A model generated the notes under the pieces. That model did not search any database and had not been told where the DNA came from. It saw nothing but the letters and a program-made list of their open reading frames with translations. From assembly GCA_965247395.1 (NCBI GenBank), contig OZ252012.1, forward strand, positions 1,302,001-1,366,000: a stretch of DNA of 64,000 nucleotides, given 5' to 3'. Origin of the DNA: CAYRJD01 sp965247395. Its GTDB lineage: Bacteria > Actinomycetota > Acidimicrobiia > Acidimicrobiales > Poriferisodalaceae. A program made the position numbers and the translations under genes. The stretch's first letter is position 1, and every line of letters begins with the position of its first letter. Positions 52,439 to 60,944 of the stretch are shown here, in pieces.

Positions 52439-54595
52439 ATGGCATCCAAGCCAAAACCGCAGTCAACATCAACGACAACTCCACCGATCAAACAGCCATC
52501 TTCTACCGAACGAGTGGCGAAGCTTGAGATGTTATTGATGTCAGACAACCGCTATCGCACCCGACAAGAAATCTGCCAGGAAACAAACCTCTACGGCAAA
52601 GACTGGGACAACGAAAACACTCGCAGAAAGTTCTATCGAGACCTTGAAGAAATCCGCGAGTCGGGCGTTCGAATAACGCAAAAAGCAAACGATGATTCCG
52701 AAGCGCAGTTTCTAATCAAGCAAGAAGACGCTGAGCTCACCGAGCTGGATCAGCTAACCGAAGCAGAACGCATAACCCTGCTATTTGTCTCAGCGAGCGT
52801 AAATCTCAACCAAGACTGGGATGTCACCGCGGTCAGCAAGCTCATCGCCGCCACAGGGAACGGAAACGGTGACATCACAGACTCCAACCCGCTTGCAGGT
52901 CCGTCGCCTTGGGTAGTCAACTTGCAACCCACCAAGCTCTTGACGCAGCTGGCCGCTGCGGCCGCTCAGTGTTGTGAGGTCACTTTCAGCTACGGCAACA
53001 AGATGCGAGTGGTCAAGCCGTTGGAAACACTGACGCAATCGGGGTGGAGCTACCTGGCCGCATTGGATGGCGAAACGAAGGTATTTCGCATTGACCGAAT
53101 CGAAGGCGAGATCACAGTCGGCAAGCCCGGCAGCTTCGAACCACAGGAGCCGGTGAACTGGGAAGAGCAGCTTCCAGCCGACCCGGTGTTGTTGTCGTTT
53201 GAGCAAGAGCAGATCTGTGTGCTAGCTGTCGACAGCCAGCTAGCTGCGCAAGCCGAACAAACACGCGGCGAAGTACTAAAGCGCAACGAGGATGGCTCCA
53301 TAGAGCTAGCGGTAACGGTGCGCAACTCCAGAGCACTGCAGATGTGGCTCTATGAGCTGGGTGACCACGCCAAGATTCTCAGCCCACCTGAGTTCATTGA
53401 AGATCTGCAGCTTTCGCTTGTGTACCTGATTGATCCAGCAGCTACTGACGGTAAATCCAATGCAAACCCGCCCCCTCCACAGCGCAAGGCCAAATCAGGT
53501 AAGGCCGGAGCGAAATCCGCTAAGGCGAAGCAGGCAAAGCGGACGTCCGGCGATGAAAGGGCATTGATCTTTGCCATTGTTCCCTGGGCTTACCGGCGGG
53601 ACTACACGACCATCGCCGACGTGATGAAAAGATTCGGTCTAACAAAAGAAGAGGCCTTGCCGTTGCTGTACAGCGCATCTGCGTTTGAACTGCTCACCCC
53701 CAGCGGATTCGTTCAATTTGGATTCGCCTTGCTGGCTGAGGACCTAAGCGACGACGCTGACTTAGAAACGCTTGATCCGTCGGAGATCATCGTTGACTTT
53801 TTTAGTCCGGACGTATTGCTCAAAGCCCCTTTGAAGCTTTCTATCCAAGAGGCCGCCGGATTGTTGCTTGTGGGTGAAGCGGCTATGAACGTCCCGGGCG
53901 CAGACCGAGACGGGGCGCTGGCTTCGGGTCTGGCAAAGGTGCGTGAGCAGTTCGGCAACAAGCTGAAGCTGTCCGCAAATCTAGAAAAGTCTCACTGGAT
54001 TGACGAGCTAGGCGAGGCCATCAAAGCCAAGCGGCGTTTAAACATGCGTTACGACTCTCACTCGCAGGGGAAGATGCTGGAACTAAAGGTGAATCCGTTG
54101 AGGATTGTGAACCACTACGGGCACTGGTATCTGCTCGCTTCGCCTGTTGAGACACCTGATGAGGCACCTGTTGAGACAGATAGCACAGTGTGCAAGGCGC
54201 GAGACCCTGTGATTCACATCCACAGGATGTCTCGCATCGACAAGCTGGAAGAAACCAACGAAGAATTTAAGAGCAGCTTTTCTGATGATGAGCTGACGTT
54301 TGAAAACGCCAAGCAATACGACGAAACCCAGCGAGTGGTGTTGTCTATTCCAAAACAAGACCTGCGAGTGGTTGAGCGCTATCCGGCCGAGTCGCTAGAG
54401 GAAGAACTAGGGGAAGAACCGGACGACGATGACCGGGTGATGGCCGAATATCGCATTCGCTCAGCGGAGATTTTGGGCGTGATGTTGATGAAGCTTGGTG
54501 AGGGCACCTACATAATGAACACTGCGGAGCTGCCAGATAATTTTGTTAGCGCAGGAGCCGACGCAGCTAAACGAATCCTGGATCAGTACAGCTAG
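52439..54595 (+). CDS. WYL-domain transcriptional regulator, PafB/PafC-like fusion
   Basis: A 718-residue regulator that appears to join two PafB/PafC-type units. First half: helix-turn-helix STERVAKLEMLLMSDNRYRT and RKFYRDLEEIRESGVRI, then a WYL-like region (QSGWSYLAALDGETKVFRID). A Lys/Ala-rich linker (~residues 345-375) leads to a second half with another HTH-like part (YTTIADVMKRFGLTKEEALP) and a second WYL region (PLRIVNHYGHWYLLASP). PafBC controls DNA-damage genes in mycobacteria; that role is only suggested here. No proteasome genes are adjacent. ATG at 52439 is preferred over GTG at 52424. Confidence 0.82.
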   Translation: MASKPKPQSTSTTTPPIKQPSSTERVAKLEMLLMSDNRYRTRQEICQETNLYGKDWDNENTRRKFYRDLEEIRESGVRITQKANDDSEAQFLIKQEDAELTELDQLTEAERITLLFVSASVNLNQDWDVTAVSKLIAATGNGNGDITDSNPLAGPSPWVVNLQPTKLLTQLAAAAAQCCEVTFSYGNKMRVVKPLETLTQSGWSYLAALDGETKVFRIDRIEGEITVGKPGSFEPQEPVNWEEQLPADPVLLSFEQEQICVLAVDSQLAAQAEQTRGEVLKRNEDGSIELAVTVRNSRALQMWLYELGDHAKILSPPEFIEDLQLSLVYLIDPAATDGKSNANPPPPQRKAKSGKAGAKSAKAKQAKRTSGDERALIFAIVPWAYRRDYTTIADVMKRFGLTKEEALPLLYSASAFELLTPSGFVQFGFALLAEDLSDDADLETLDPSEIIVDFFSPDVLLKAPLKLSIQEAAGLLLVGEAAMNVPGADRDGALASGLAKVREQFGNKLKLSANLEKSHWIDELGEAIKAKRRLNMRYDSHSQGKMLELKVNPLRIVNHYGHWYLLASPVETPDEAPVETDSTVCKARDPVIHIHRMSRIDKLEETNEEFKSSFSDDELTFENAKQYDETQRVVLSIPKQDLRVVERYPAESLEEELGEEPDDDDRVMAEYRIRSAEILGVMLMKLGEGTYIMNTAELPDNFVSAGADAAKRILDQYS

Positions 54596-54728
54596 CTAGC
54601 GGCAATCTTTCAAGCAGCTAGCTAGCTACAACCTTTCAAGCAGCTAACTAGCTAGCTTCAACCTTTCAAACAGCTAGCTAGCTTCCGTGCCGTGAGTAAT
54701 GCAATGAACCGTGAGTAATGCAATGAAC
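54589..54728. repeat. Repeats spanning a stop codon and the next start codon
   Basis: CAGCTA[G/A]CTAGC followed by CAACCTTTCAAG-like sequence starts at 54589, 54615, 54641 and 54671 (offsets 26, 26, 30). The first copy contains the stop of the WYL gene. Directly after it, CGTGAGTAATGCAATGAAC is perfectly tandem at 54691 and 54710, the second copy carrying the alaX start. Confidence 0.93.
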
Positions 54729-55571
54729 AATGCCAGCTGCGAAACCAGCAGCGAAACCGACGGGCACGCAACCGAGTTGCTTTTTCTTGACAATGCTTAC
54801 GCCAAGTCGATGGATGCCACGGTGTTGGAGACGCGCGAAGACGGTGCCGTGGCGCTTGACCGCACAGTTTTCTATGCCACCGGCGGAGGCCAGCCCCACG
54901 ACTCAGGCACGCTTCGGCTGTCTGGTGGAGAGGCCAGCGGAGAGACCGGTGAAGAGGCTGGTGGAGATACCGCCAGCGAGGTATTTGTAGTAACCGACGT
55001 TCGCAAACAGGACGACCTGGTGTGGCACTCGCTGGCAACACCAGACGGGGCCGCTTCGGACGAGACCGCTGCAGTTCCTACTTTTAGCGAGGGAGACAAA
55101 GTCACCGGCAACATCGACTGGGATCGCCGCCATCAACTCATGCGCACTCATACCGCATTGCACATCTTGGGCGGAGTCATCTGGAACGAATGGAGCGTGT
55201 ACGTAACGGGCGGCAACATGGAGCCACTAGCAGCACGAATGGACTTCGAGTTTGGGCAGCTACCCGACAACTTTGCTTCACACGTCAGCCAGCTGGTGAA
55301 CAAAGAAATCGCAGCCGACCGACCGATAGAGGTGAGCTACCTAGACAGCGCAGTCGCCCAGGCTGATAAAGAGCTAATCCGCACGAAGGTAAATCTGGTG
55401 CCCAAGTCGGTGAAGAGAATTCGTGTCGTTGACATTGTCGGGCTTGACAAGCAGGCCGATGGCGGCACTCACGTGGCATCAACTTTGGAGGTCGGTCGCT
55501 TTGAGATCACCAAGACCGAATCCAAAGGCAAGGGCAACAAGCGCGTACGAATGGTGCTGCACGACAGCTAA
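54711..55571 (+). CDS. alaX: Alanyl-tRNA editing protein AlaX
   Basis: Trans-editing factor that hydrolyses Ser- or Gly-charged tRNA-Ala. 286 residues: DRTVFYATGGGQPHDSGTLR, zinc ligands in MRTHTALHILGGVIW (HxxxH) and in ADGGTHVASTLEVG. The latter half resembles the AlaRS editing domain without the catalytic domain. An acidic/Gly insert (GEASGETGEEAGGDTASE) lies between strands near residue 72. Start is GTG at 54711 or ATG at 54723; both lie in a tandem 19-bp repeat. Confidence 0.9.
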   Translation: MSNAMNNASCETSSETDGHATELLFLDNAYAKSMDATVLETREDGAVALDRTVFYATGGGQPHDSGTLRLSGGEASGETGEEAGGDTASEVFVVTDVRKQDDLVWHSLATPDGAASDETAAVPTFSEGDKVTGNIDWDRRHQLMRTHTALHILGGVIWNEWSVYVTGGNMEPLAARMDFEFGQLPDNFASHVSQLVNKEIAADRPIEVSYLDSAVAQADKELIRTKVNLVPKSVKRIRVVDIVGLDKQADGGTHVASTLEVGRFEITKTESKGKGNKRVRMVLHDS

Positions 55572-55647
55572 CCAGCTAATCGAACCCAGCTAGTCAAACA
55601 CGGAAAGCGCTGCGGCTAGAGCTAGTCGGTGTTAATCAAACCCGGTG

Positions 55648-56385
55648 TCAATTAAACACAGACACAATCACGTACGCAGCCACCATGGTGAGGCCGAGTC
55701 GAAACAGCCAGCCAAACACTCGTTCGCTCTCACGATGAAGCAGCTTGGTTCCTAACCAAGTACCGATAACGCTTGCGATCGCACCCAACACAATCATCGG
55801 CCACCAGTCAAACCAGGCGAAACCTGCGATCACAAACAACACCAGCTTGACCAGATGCCCTAACAGTTGAAACACCGAAAAGGTCGCCACGGTGGCAGTG
55901 CGCTCGCCCAACTCACGCCGCACCACCGGACCGATCACCGGCCCCACCGCTCCGACAGGTACCTGCAGCAATCCGCTGACCGCACCCAGATACAAGAAAG
56001 ATCTTTTTCCGCTGCCCAACACCCTGGTAGTGACGTCAAGCGCAGCTGGCCACCAACATGTCAGCAACGCAAATACGGCGATCGCAATTTGGGTGGCATC
56101 CACCGGCGTAACGCGAGCCAAGAAATAACCAACCACTACGCCAGGCACCAGCAACACCAAAAACGGCTTCAACGCATAGCTGGCTACGTCTGTCCGCAAC
56201 ACATAACCGCGCGTGCCGTTAGCCATCACCTGTAGAGCCGCATGAATAGGCACGGCCTCTAACGGATCCATAAACCCGAGCATCACCGCCAAAAGCAGAA
56301 CGCCGCCGCCGAGACCAATCGCAGAACTAAGCGCCGCGCCGACTCCAGCGGCCGCAGATATCACTATTACTTCTGTGACATCCAT
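55648..56385 (-). CDS. TauE/SafE-family sulfite exporter-like protein
   Basis: A 245-residue integral membrane protein with seven to eight hydrophobic segments and the two family half-repeats (AAAGVGAALSSAIGLGGGVL and GAVSGLLQVPVGAVGPVIG). The family exports sulfite or organosulfur anions, or takes part in C2-compound transport. Substrate unknown. Separated by 42 bases from the PIG-L gene on the same strand. Confidence 0.87.
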   Translation of the reverse strand: MDVTEVIVISAAAGVGAALSSAIGLGGGVLLLAVMLGFMDPLEAVPIHAALQVMANGTRGYVLRTDVASYALKPFLVLLVPGVVVGYFLARVTPVDATQIAIAVFALLTCWWPAALDVTTRVLGSGKRSFLYLGAVSGLLQVPVGAVGPVIGPVVRRELGERTATVATFSVFQLLGHLVKLVLFVIAGFAWFDWWPMIVLGAIASVIGTWLGTKLLHRESERVFGWLFRLGLTMVAAYVIVSVFN

Positions 56386-56427
56386 GCGCGCTCTACGCCA
56401 GCCTCTGAAACACTTGCGCCCAGCGAA

Positions 56428-57222
56428 TCAGTTGAGCGGGATTGCGCGGAACAGCTCCGCTGCTGGCGAGTCGGTCTTACCCGAAGGCATTAGGCCAGCC
56501 ATGCGAGCGTTGGTTTCAAGGCTGTGCTTTATGCGGTTTAAAAACTCTTCGATCTGTGTCTGATCATTTTCGTCTGTAATGCCGTGCGTGCTAACAAACT
56601 GGCTTTTGTGAGCTAGCAGTGCAGCTATTTTCTTGTCAACCGATAGGTCAACGGTTTCGGCGTGGTTGGGTTCGTCGGCCTCAAATAGCAGCAGGGTTTC
56701 CGGCCTATGTGGCTCAAGGTTGTGCTCTGGAAAGAAAAACGGATCGCGTGCTGCAAACGCACCCTCCACTGCCAGCAGTCCAGCATGACGATGATCTGGA
56801 TGAATTCGGTAACGCTTCCACGGGTCGTGTCCCAACACAATCACGGGGCGCAGCCGACGAATTTCATACGCCACTTGCGAGCGTTCGGTCAAACCACTTT
56901 CAAGCTCACCGTCGGTATAACCCAAAAACACCATCTCACCTTTGGCACCTAGTGCCTCGGCGGCGGCTCGTTGCTCGGTTTGGCGGGTGCTGATCAGCTC
57001 GGTCTGATCGCAGTGCGGGTCCCAGCTGCCTTTTGAGCCGTCGGTGCAAACCACATAGTGCACCACGGTGCCAGCAGACGCCCATTTAGCGAGCGTGGCT
57101 CCGCACTGAAATTCGGCGTCGTCTGGATGCGCCACTATCACGAGAGCGGATTCGGGCGATGCGACTTCGCGGCTGCTTATATCGAGTAGCTGGCTAGCGG
57201 ATAGTTGGTTGGCGGGCGGCAC
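56428..57222 (-). CDS. PIG-L family N-acetylglucosamine deacetylase-like protein
   Basis: Zinc-dependent deacetylase fold (MshB/LmbE/Bca). 264 residues: zinc motif VIVAHPDDAEFQCGATLAKW, VVCTDGSKGSWDPHCD, LGYTDGELESGL and a second metal site HPDHRHAGLLAVEGA. Relatives act in mycothiol synthesis or on other amido-sugars; context with cofC (6 bases away, same strand) does not settle which. Likely co-transcribed with cofC. Confidence 0.88.
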   Translation of the reverse strand: MPPANQLSASQLLDISSREVASPESALVIVAHPDDAEFQCGATLAKWASAGTVVHYVVCTDGSKGSWDPHCDQTELISTRQTEQRAAAEALGAKGEMVFLGYTDGELESGLTERSQVAYEIRRLRPVIVLGHDPWKRYRIHPDHRHAGLLAVEGAFAARDPFFFPEHNLEPHRPETLLLFEADEPNHAETVDLSVDKKIAALLAHKSQFVSTHGITDENDQTQIEEFLNRIKHSLETNARMAGLMPSGKTDSPAAELFRAIPLN

Positions 57223-57228
57223 GCTGGC

Positions 57229-57876
57229 TTAGTTCTTCTGGTTTTCTTGAGTAGCCAGCAGGTGCGAAGCGCTGCTCAGGTCGTCGGTGGTGTCTACGTC
57301 GTGCTCGAGCTCGGGCACCCGCAGCACGGTCACATTCATGCCGAGCCGCAACCCTTCGCCGATGTGGGCATGCAGCGATCCAACTCCGTAGTGAAACTGG
57401 AAGTCTGTTCGCAACGGCAGGCTCATGACGTTGGTTCCATCTAGGTGCCGGTCGGGCACGATCAGCACGCCGTCAGGTGCGATCAGTCCGCCGAAGGTGA
57501 CCGCACGTGGAAGATCGCCGTGCGCAATGATCGCGTGCGTGTAGCTGGCAGCAGTTTCGCTGGTATTGCGCTCGTCGTGCGCCTGTTCGCACAAGCGTCG
57601 CACGGCCTCGGTGATCGACTCGTTCAACCCCTCACGATCGACTCGCATCACGCCAACCCCCAGGTCGACCGCCCACTGCTGCGTTGCGTCGTCCTCGCAC
57701 ACCACAAAAGTGGGCAGAGGCGCAGCCGCAGCAATAACGGTCTCGGCCATCTTCTGCGCCAACGAACTTCGCTGGCTAGGTGTCAGCCGCTCGGCCAGCC
57801 GCAGCTTGGCCTTGCAAAAACTTTTGACCGGCACCAAAACTACAGCAGAGTCAGACACAGCCACTGACCCGCTCAC
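57229..57876 (-). CDS. cofC: 2-phospho-L-lactate (or phosphoenolpyruvate) guanylyltransferase
   Basis: Activates 2-phospholactate or phosphoenolpyruvate with GTP in coenzyme F420 synthesis (FbiD in actinobacteria). 215 residues: VVLVPVKSFCKAKLRLAERL, VNESITEAV-like LNESITEAVRRL, IAHGDLPRAVTFGGLI and FHYGVGSLHAHIGEGLRLGM. GTG start. No other F420 genes are seen in the window, so the remainder of the pathway must lie elsewhere. Confidence 0.9.
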   Translation of the reverse strand: MSGSVAVSDSAVVLVPVKSFCKAKLRLAERLTPSQRSSLAQKMAETVIAAAAPLPTFVVCEDDATQQWAVDLGVGVMRVDREGLNESITEAVRRLCEQAHDERNTSETAASYTHAIIAHGDLPRAVTFGGLIAPDGVLIVPDRHLDGTNVMSLPLRTDFQFHYGVGSLHAHIGEGLRLGMNVTVLRVPELEHDVDTTDDLSSASHLLATQENQKN

Positions 57877-58005
57877 CCGGTTGAGTGTAGGAGTGCAGCA
57901 ATGAGCGGGCTAAAGATCGGGCTAGAGCGCAGTGCTAGAGCGAAGTGCTTAGCTGATGTCTGATCGGGCGTTCAACGTGCCAGCCTGCTCTGTGTGGCAA
58001 GGCGA

Positions 58006-60630
58006 ATGAGCGGTCGAAAGCGGCGAAAATCAGCAACGGCCTCTTCAGCCCGGGGGGCACAGGCACGTGGCGCACAGCCTGCACCAGACTCACGAGAGCC
58101 TGATTCTCAGGACTCAGGCGCGCAGGTGTCCGGCGCAAAACAACAGGCCGATTCACAACAGGGCGCTCAGCCACAGCTTTCAGCTAAATGGGTTCAACCG
58201 TGGTGGCGCACGGCTAACCAGTCCGCAGCTGCAATAGCCGCTGGCGCTGGAGCCGGTGCAGCGCAGCTTCCTAGCAACGCCGCGCAAGCTGGCAGGCGAA
58301 GCTGGTCGCTGCTCGGGTCGCTTGACGGCGAAACTCTCGCCCTGATTGACCGGCGAGGATTGCTGTCAACCTCAGCTGCTAGCGCAGGAACAACAACTAA
58401 CGCCACACCCACTAGTAGCCGAACTCCTGCTGGATGGTCTGTTGATTGGTGGTTCAAGGCGGGCGCTGACTGGGTATTCCCATCACAACGCAGCGGAGTT
58501 CGACAGCAGCTTGTGAAAGGTGCGCCGGTGGTTGAAACAATCGTGGGCACCGAGGGCGGAGAGGTAAAACAACGCTCGTTTGTGGCTCGACCTGCCGGGT
58601 CCGGCGGGCAGCTAGGCAGTGATCAGCTTGTTATTGAAATCAGCAACAATTCCGGCGCGGCAATTGCGGTGGCGATGGCGTTGCGCCCTTACGACCAGCA
58701 AGGTCTAGGGCGAATCGGCACAATCTCAGTGGCGGACGGCACTGTGTTTTTGGGTGAAAATCCTGAGCTGCCAGATGAGGCGCCCGACGGGATTTTGGCG
58801 CTGCAAGCCGATCGTTCACCTGGTGAGGTGGTGTTTGGCACCGGCGGGATTGACCCAGCCAATGTGCTCGTACAACAGACTCGTCACCCCAAGGTTGACC
58901 CAGATAACGCAACACCTGACGATGCTGCACCTAGTAGCGCTGCCAAAAAGAGCAGTGCTTCAGATGAGGCGCGCGCGGCAGGCACTACTCCGCAAGCAGA
59001 CGAGAATGGAGTGGCTTCCGTGTCTTGCAGTTTGGGAATGGCCTCGGTCGCCCTGGTGTTTCCGTTGGTTCAAGGCTCGGTGCTGCGCGCGACAATGCCG
59101 TTGAGCCACGAGCAGGCGGCTCTCCAATCCTTTTCCCAGCTACCCGACAGCGAAAGAGTTGCTTCTGGTTGGCGCAAACAATCCGATACCGCTACTCAAG
59201 CTCAGCTGGGCAGCACGCAACTTTCGAGCGCCTTCCAAGCCGCCAAGACCGGGTTGCCTTTAGCGATTCGAGGTGAAACCATCAGCGCCGCCCCGTTCGG
59301 GCCGGCCACCACCAACAGCGACGAAACGCTCATTCTGACTGCGCTGGCCGAAACCGGCTACGTCGCTGCGGTGCGCGAGGTGCTGATTGCCCGTACACGG
59401 GTAGCTGGCCGGCGAGGAAACATCGACTGGGAGGGCCGAGATGTAACGGCTTCCAGCTTGATAGCCGCAGCTTGTCTGCTGACGCTGCATCCCGACGAAC
59501 GCCTGACGGCAGCGTTTGCCGAGGTGGCTACTTCAAGCGCTCGTTGGCTGCTGGCCATGAGACAGTCACAGCAGCGAGAAACGCGACAAACCAAGCGAAG
59601 GTCTGCCCGGCCTGACCAGCTTGTTGAACAAAGCACGGTGGAGCAAGCCGTTGAGATACGTCGCGGGTTAAACGCTGCGGTTGAGCTGTTGGAACTGGCG
59701 AGCGCAAGCAAAGCGGCGCGCAATCTGCGGCTAGAGATTAAGAATCTGCCAACTACACCCAAGCGTGCTGCAACAGGGCCAGCTGCAGCGAGGCCCGTTT
59801 CGGACGGGCCCGTTATGGCTGGACCAGAAGCGACCGAGCGAGTAGCACCTGGCAACAGCAATGCAGATGCCGGTGGCGGCACAGACAACCGAGCCAGTAA
59901 CGGAGCAGGCCGCGGAGACAGCAACACAGGCCGCGGCATGCGTGGCCTATTGGTGGCAGATGCGCAAGGTGGTGGCAACAACTTGGTTGCAACGGCGCGA
60001 CTGGCTTTCTCAGAAATCACCAGCGGCCAAGCAATCGGCCAGCGCCGCCTGGAGTCTTTGTTGATTTCAGCCAGTAAGTCCTGGAGTTGGCCAACGGTTA
60101 CAGGGTCTCCAGCAAACCTGCTGGCCGGGCAGCGGGCTGATACTCCGCAAGCTGGCGGCATCTCGCACGCTACTGATATTCCGCTGGCTGCCAGCGCCGG
60201 TCACGACCTACGGATCAACGCGCTGGTCGTGCGCTGTGTGCGTGCCATGTTGATACACGACTCCGGGCCTCACTTTGCCCAAGGCTCCAGCGTTGCTGGC
60301 CTAGGTGGTGGCCTGGATCAGCAACCGTGCCAGCTTTCGATCGCTCACGTCTGGCCTGATAGTTGGTTGGGAGCAGAAGTGGAGATTCAAAACTTTGCGG
60401 CTCGTTGCGGCAAGGTGTCGTGGGCGGTTCGCTGGCACGGCGAACGACCAGCCTTGCTGTGGGAGATAAAACCGCACGAGCATGACGGCGCTGGGCGCGA
60501 TCGTTCCGAACGCGACGGCCAGGCTCCCTTGCTCGTCTTGACCGCACCAGGCCTTGACCGCACCTTCATCAGCCACGACTGGGAGGGTGAGGCGTTGCTT
60601 GCGGCCCCGGCAAACCCGCGCAAACGCTAG
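58006..60630 (+). CDS. Large protein of unknown function, glycosidase-like architecture possible
   Basis: I do not recognise this 874-residue protein (ATG at 58006; 57994 is another option). A Lys/Arg/Ser/Gln-rich head of ~65 residues leads to a beta-rich half (WSVDWWFKAGADWVFPSQRS, VIEISNNSGAAIAVAMALRP) and a helical half (DETLILTALAETGYVAAVRE, TASSLIAAACLLTLHPDERL), with a final beta part (GKVSWAVRWHGERPALLWEI). The layout recalls beta-sandwich plus (alpha/alpha)6-barrel glycoside hydrolases, but no catalytic motif is evident. Two low-complexity linkers occur near residues 300-330 and 610-650. The last codons are partly duplicated downstream. Confidence 0.6.
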   Translation: MSGRKRRKSATASSARGAQARGAQPAPDSREPDSQDSGAQVSGAKQQADSQQGAQPQLSAKWVQPWWRTANQSAAAIAAGAGAGAAQLPSNAAQAGRRSWSLLGSLDGETLALIDRRGLLSTSAASAGTTTNATPTSSRTPAGWSVDWWFKAGADWVFPSQRSGVRQQLVKGAPVVETIVGTEGGEVKQRSFVARPAGSGGQLGSDQLVIEISNNSGAAIAVAMALRPYDQQGLGRIGTISVADGTVFLGENPELPDEAPDGILALQADRSPGEVVFGTGGIDPANVLVQQTRHPKVDPDNATPDDAAPSSAAKKSSASDEARAAGTTPQADENGVASVSCSLGMASVALVFPLVQGSVLRATMPLSHEQAALQSFSQLPDSERVASGWRKQSDTATQAQLGSTQLSSAFQAAKTGLPLAIRGETISAAPFGPATTNSDETLILTALAETGYVAAVREVLIARTRVAGRRGNIDWEGRDVTASSLIAAACLLTLHPDERLTAAFAEVATSSARWLLAMRQSQQRETRQTKRRSARPDQLVEQSTVEQAVEIRRGLNAAVELLELASASKAARNLRLEIKNLPTTPKRAATGPAAARPVSDGPVMAGPEATERVAPGNSNADAGGGTDNRASNGAGRGDSNTGRGMRGLLVADAQGGGNNLVATARLAFSEITSGQAIGQRRLESLLISASKSWSWPTVTGSPANLLAGQRADTPQAGGISHATDIPLAASAGHDLRINALVVRCVRAMLIHDSGPHFAQGSSVAGLGGGLDQQPCQLSIAHVWPDSWLGAEVEIQNFAARCGKVSWAVRWHGERPALLWEIKPHEHDGAGRDRSERDGQAPLLVLTAPGLDRTFISHDWEGEALLAAPANPRKR

Positions 60631-60909
60631 TTCGAAGCCGCGCAAGCGCTAGTTAGGGCTAGCTGGTGAACACGAGGATTGCTTGAGGCCCCGGCGAACC
60701 CGCGCAAACGCTAATTAGAACTAGCTAGCGAACATGGGAACCAACTAACACAGGGCTGACGAACCCGAGGATTGCCGAAAACGGGAGCCAACGAAACCAA
60801 GGCTGGCGAATACCGGGACCCGACGCAACCAGGGCTGACGAACACGAGGATTGCCGAAAACGGGAGCCAACGAAACCAAGGCTGGCGAATACGAGAGTTA
60901 GCGAAGCCA
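60603..60909. repeat. Gene-end duplication and 79-bp tandem repeat before rnhB
   Basis: GGCCCCGGCAAACCCGCGCA and following bases (60603, end of the upstream gene with its stop) recur at 60687 with the same order. Then a 79-bp unit starting AGGGCTGACGAAC occurs at 60752 and 60831, with GAGGATTGCCGAAAACGGGA in each. The 314-base gap before rnhB is almost all repeat; no gene is seen. Confidence 0.93.
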
Positions 60910-60944
60910 AGACCCGGCTGCGGTCTGTAATAACTTCGCTGGGA

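Noticed and set aside
59358..60161. 267-codon minus-strand frame inside the 874-residue gene
   Set aside because: Composition is that of a high-GC shadow frame; the plus frame is longer, has coherent secondary-structure patterns and fits the spacing of neighbours.
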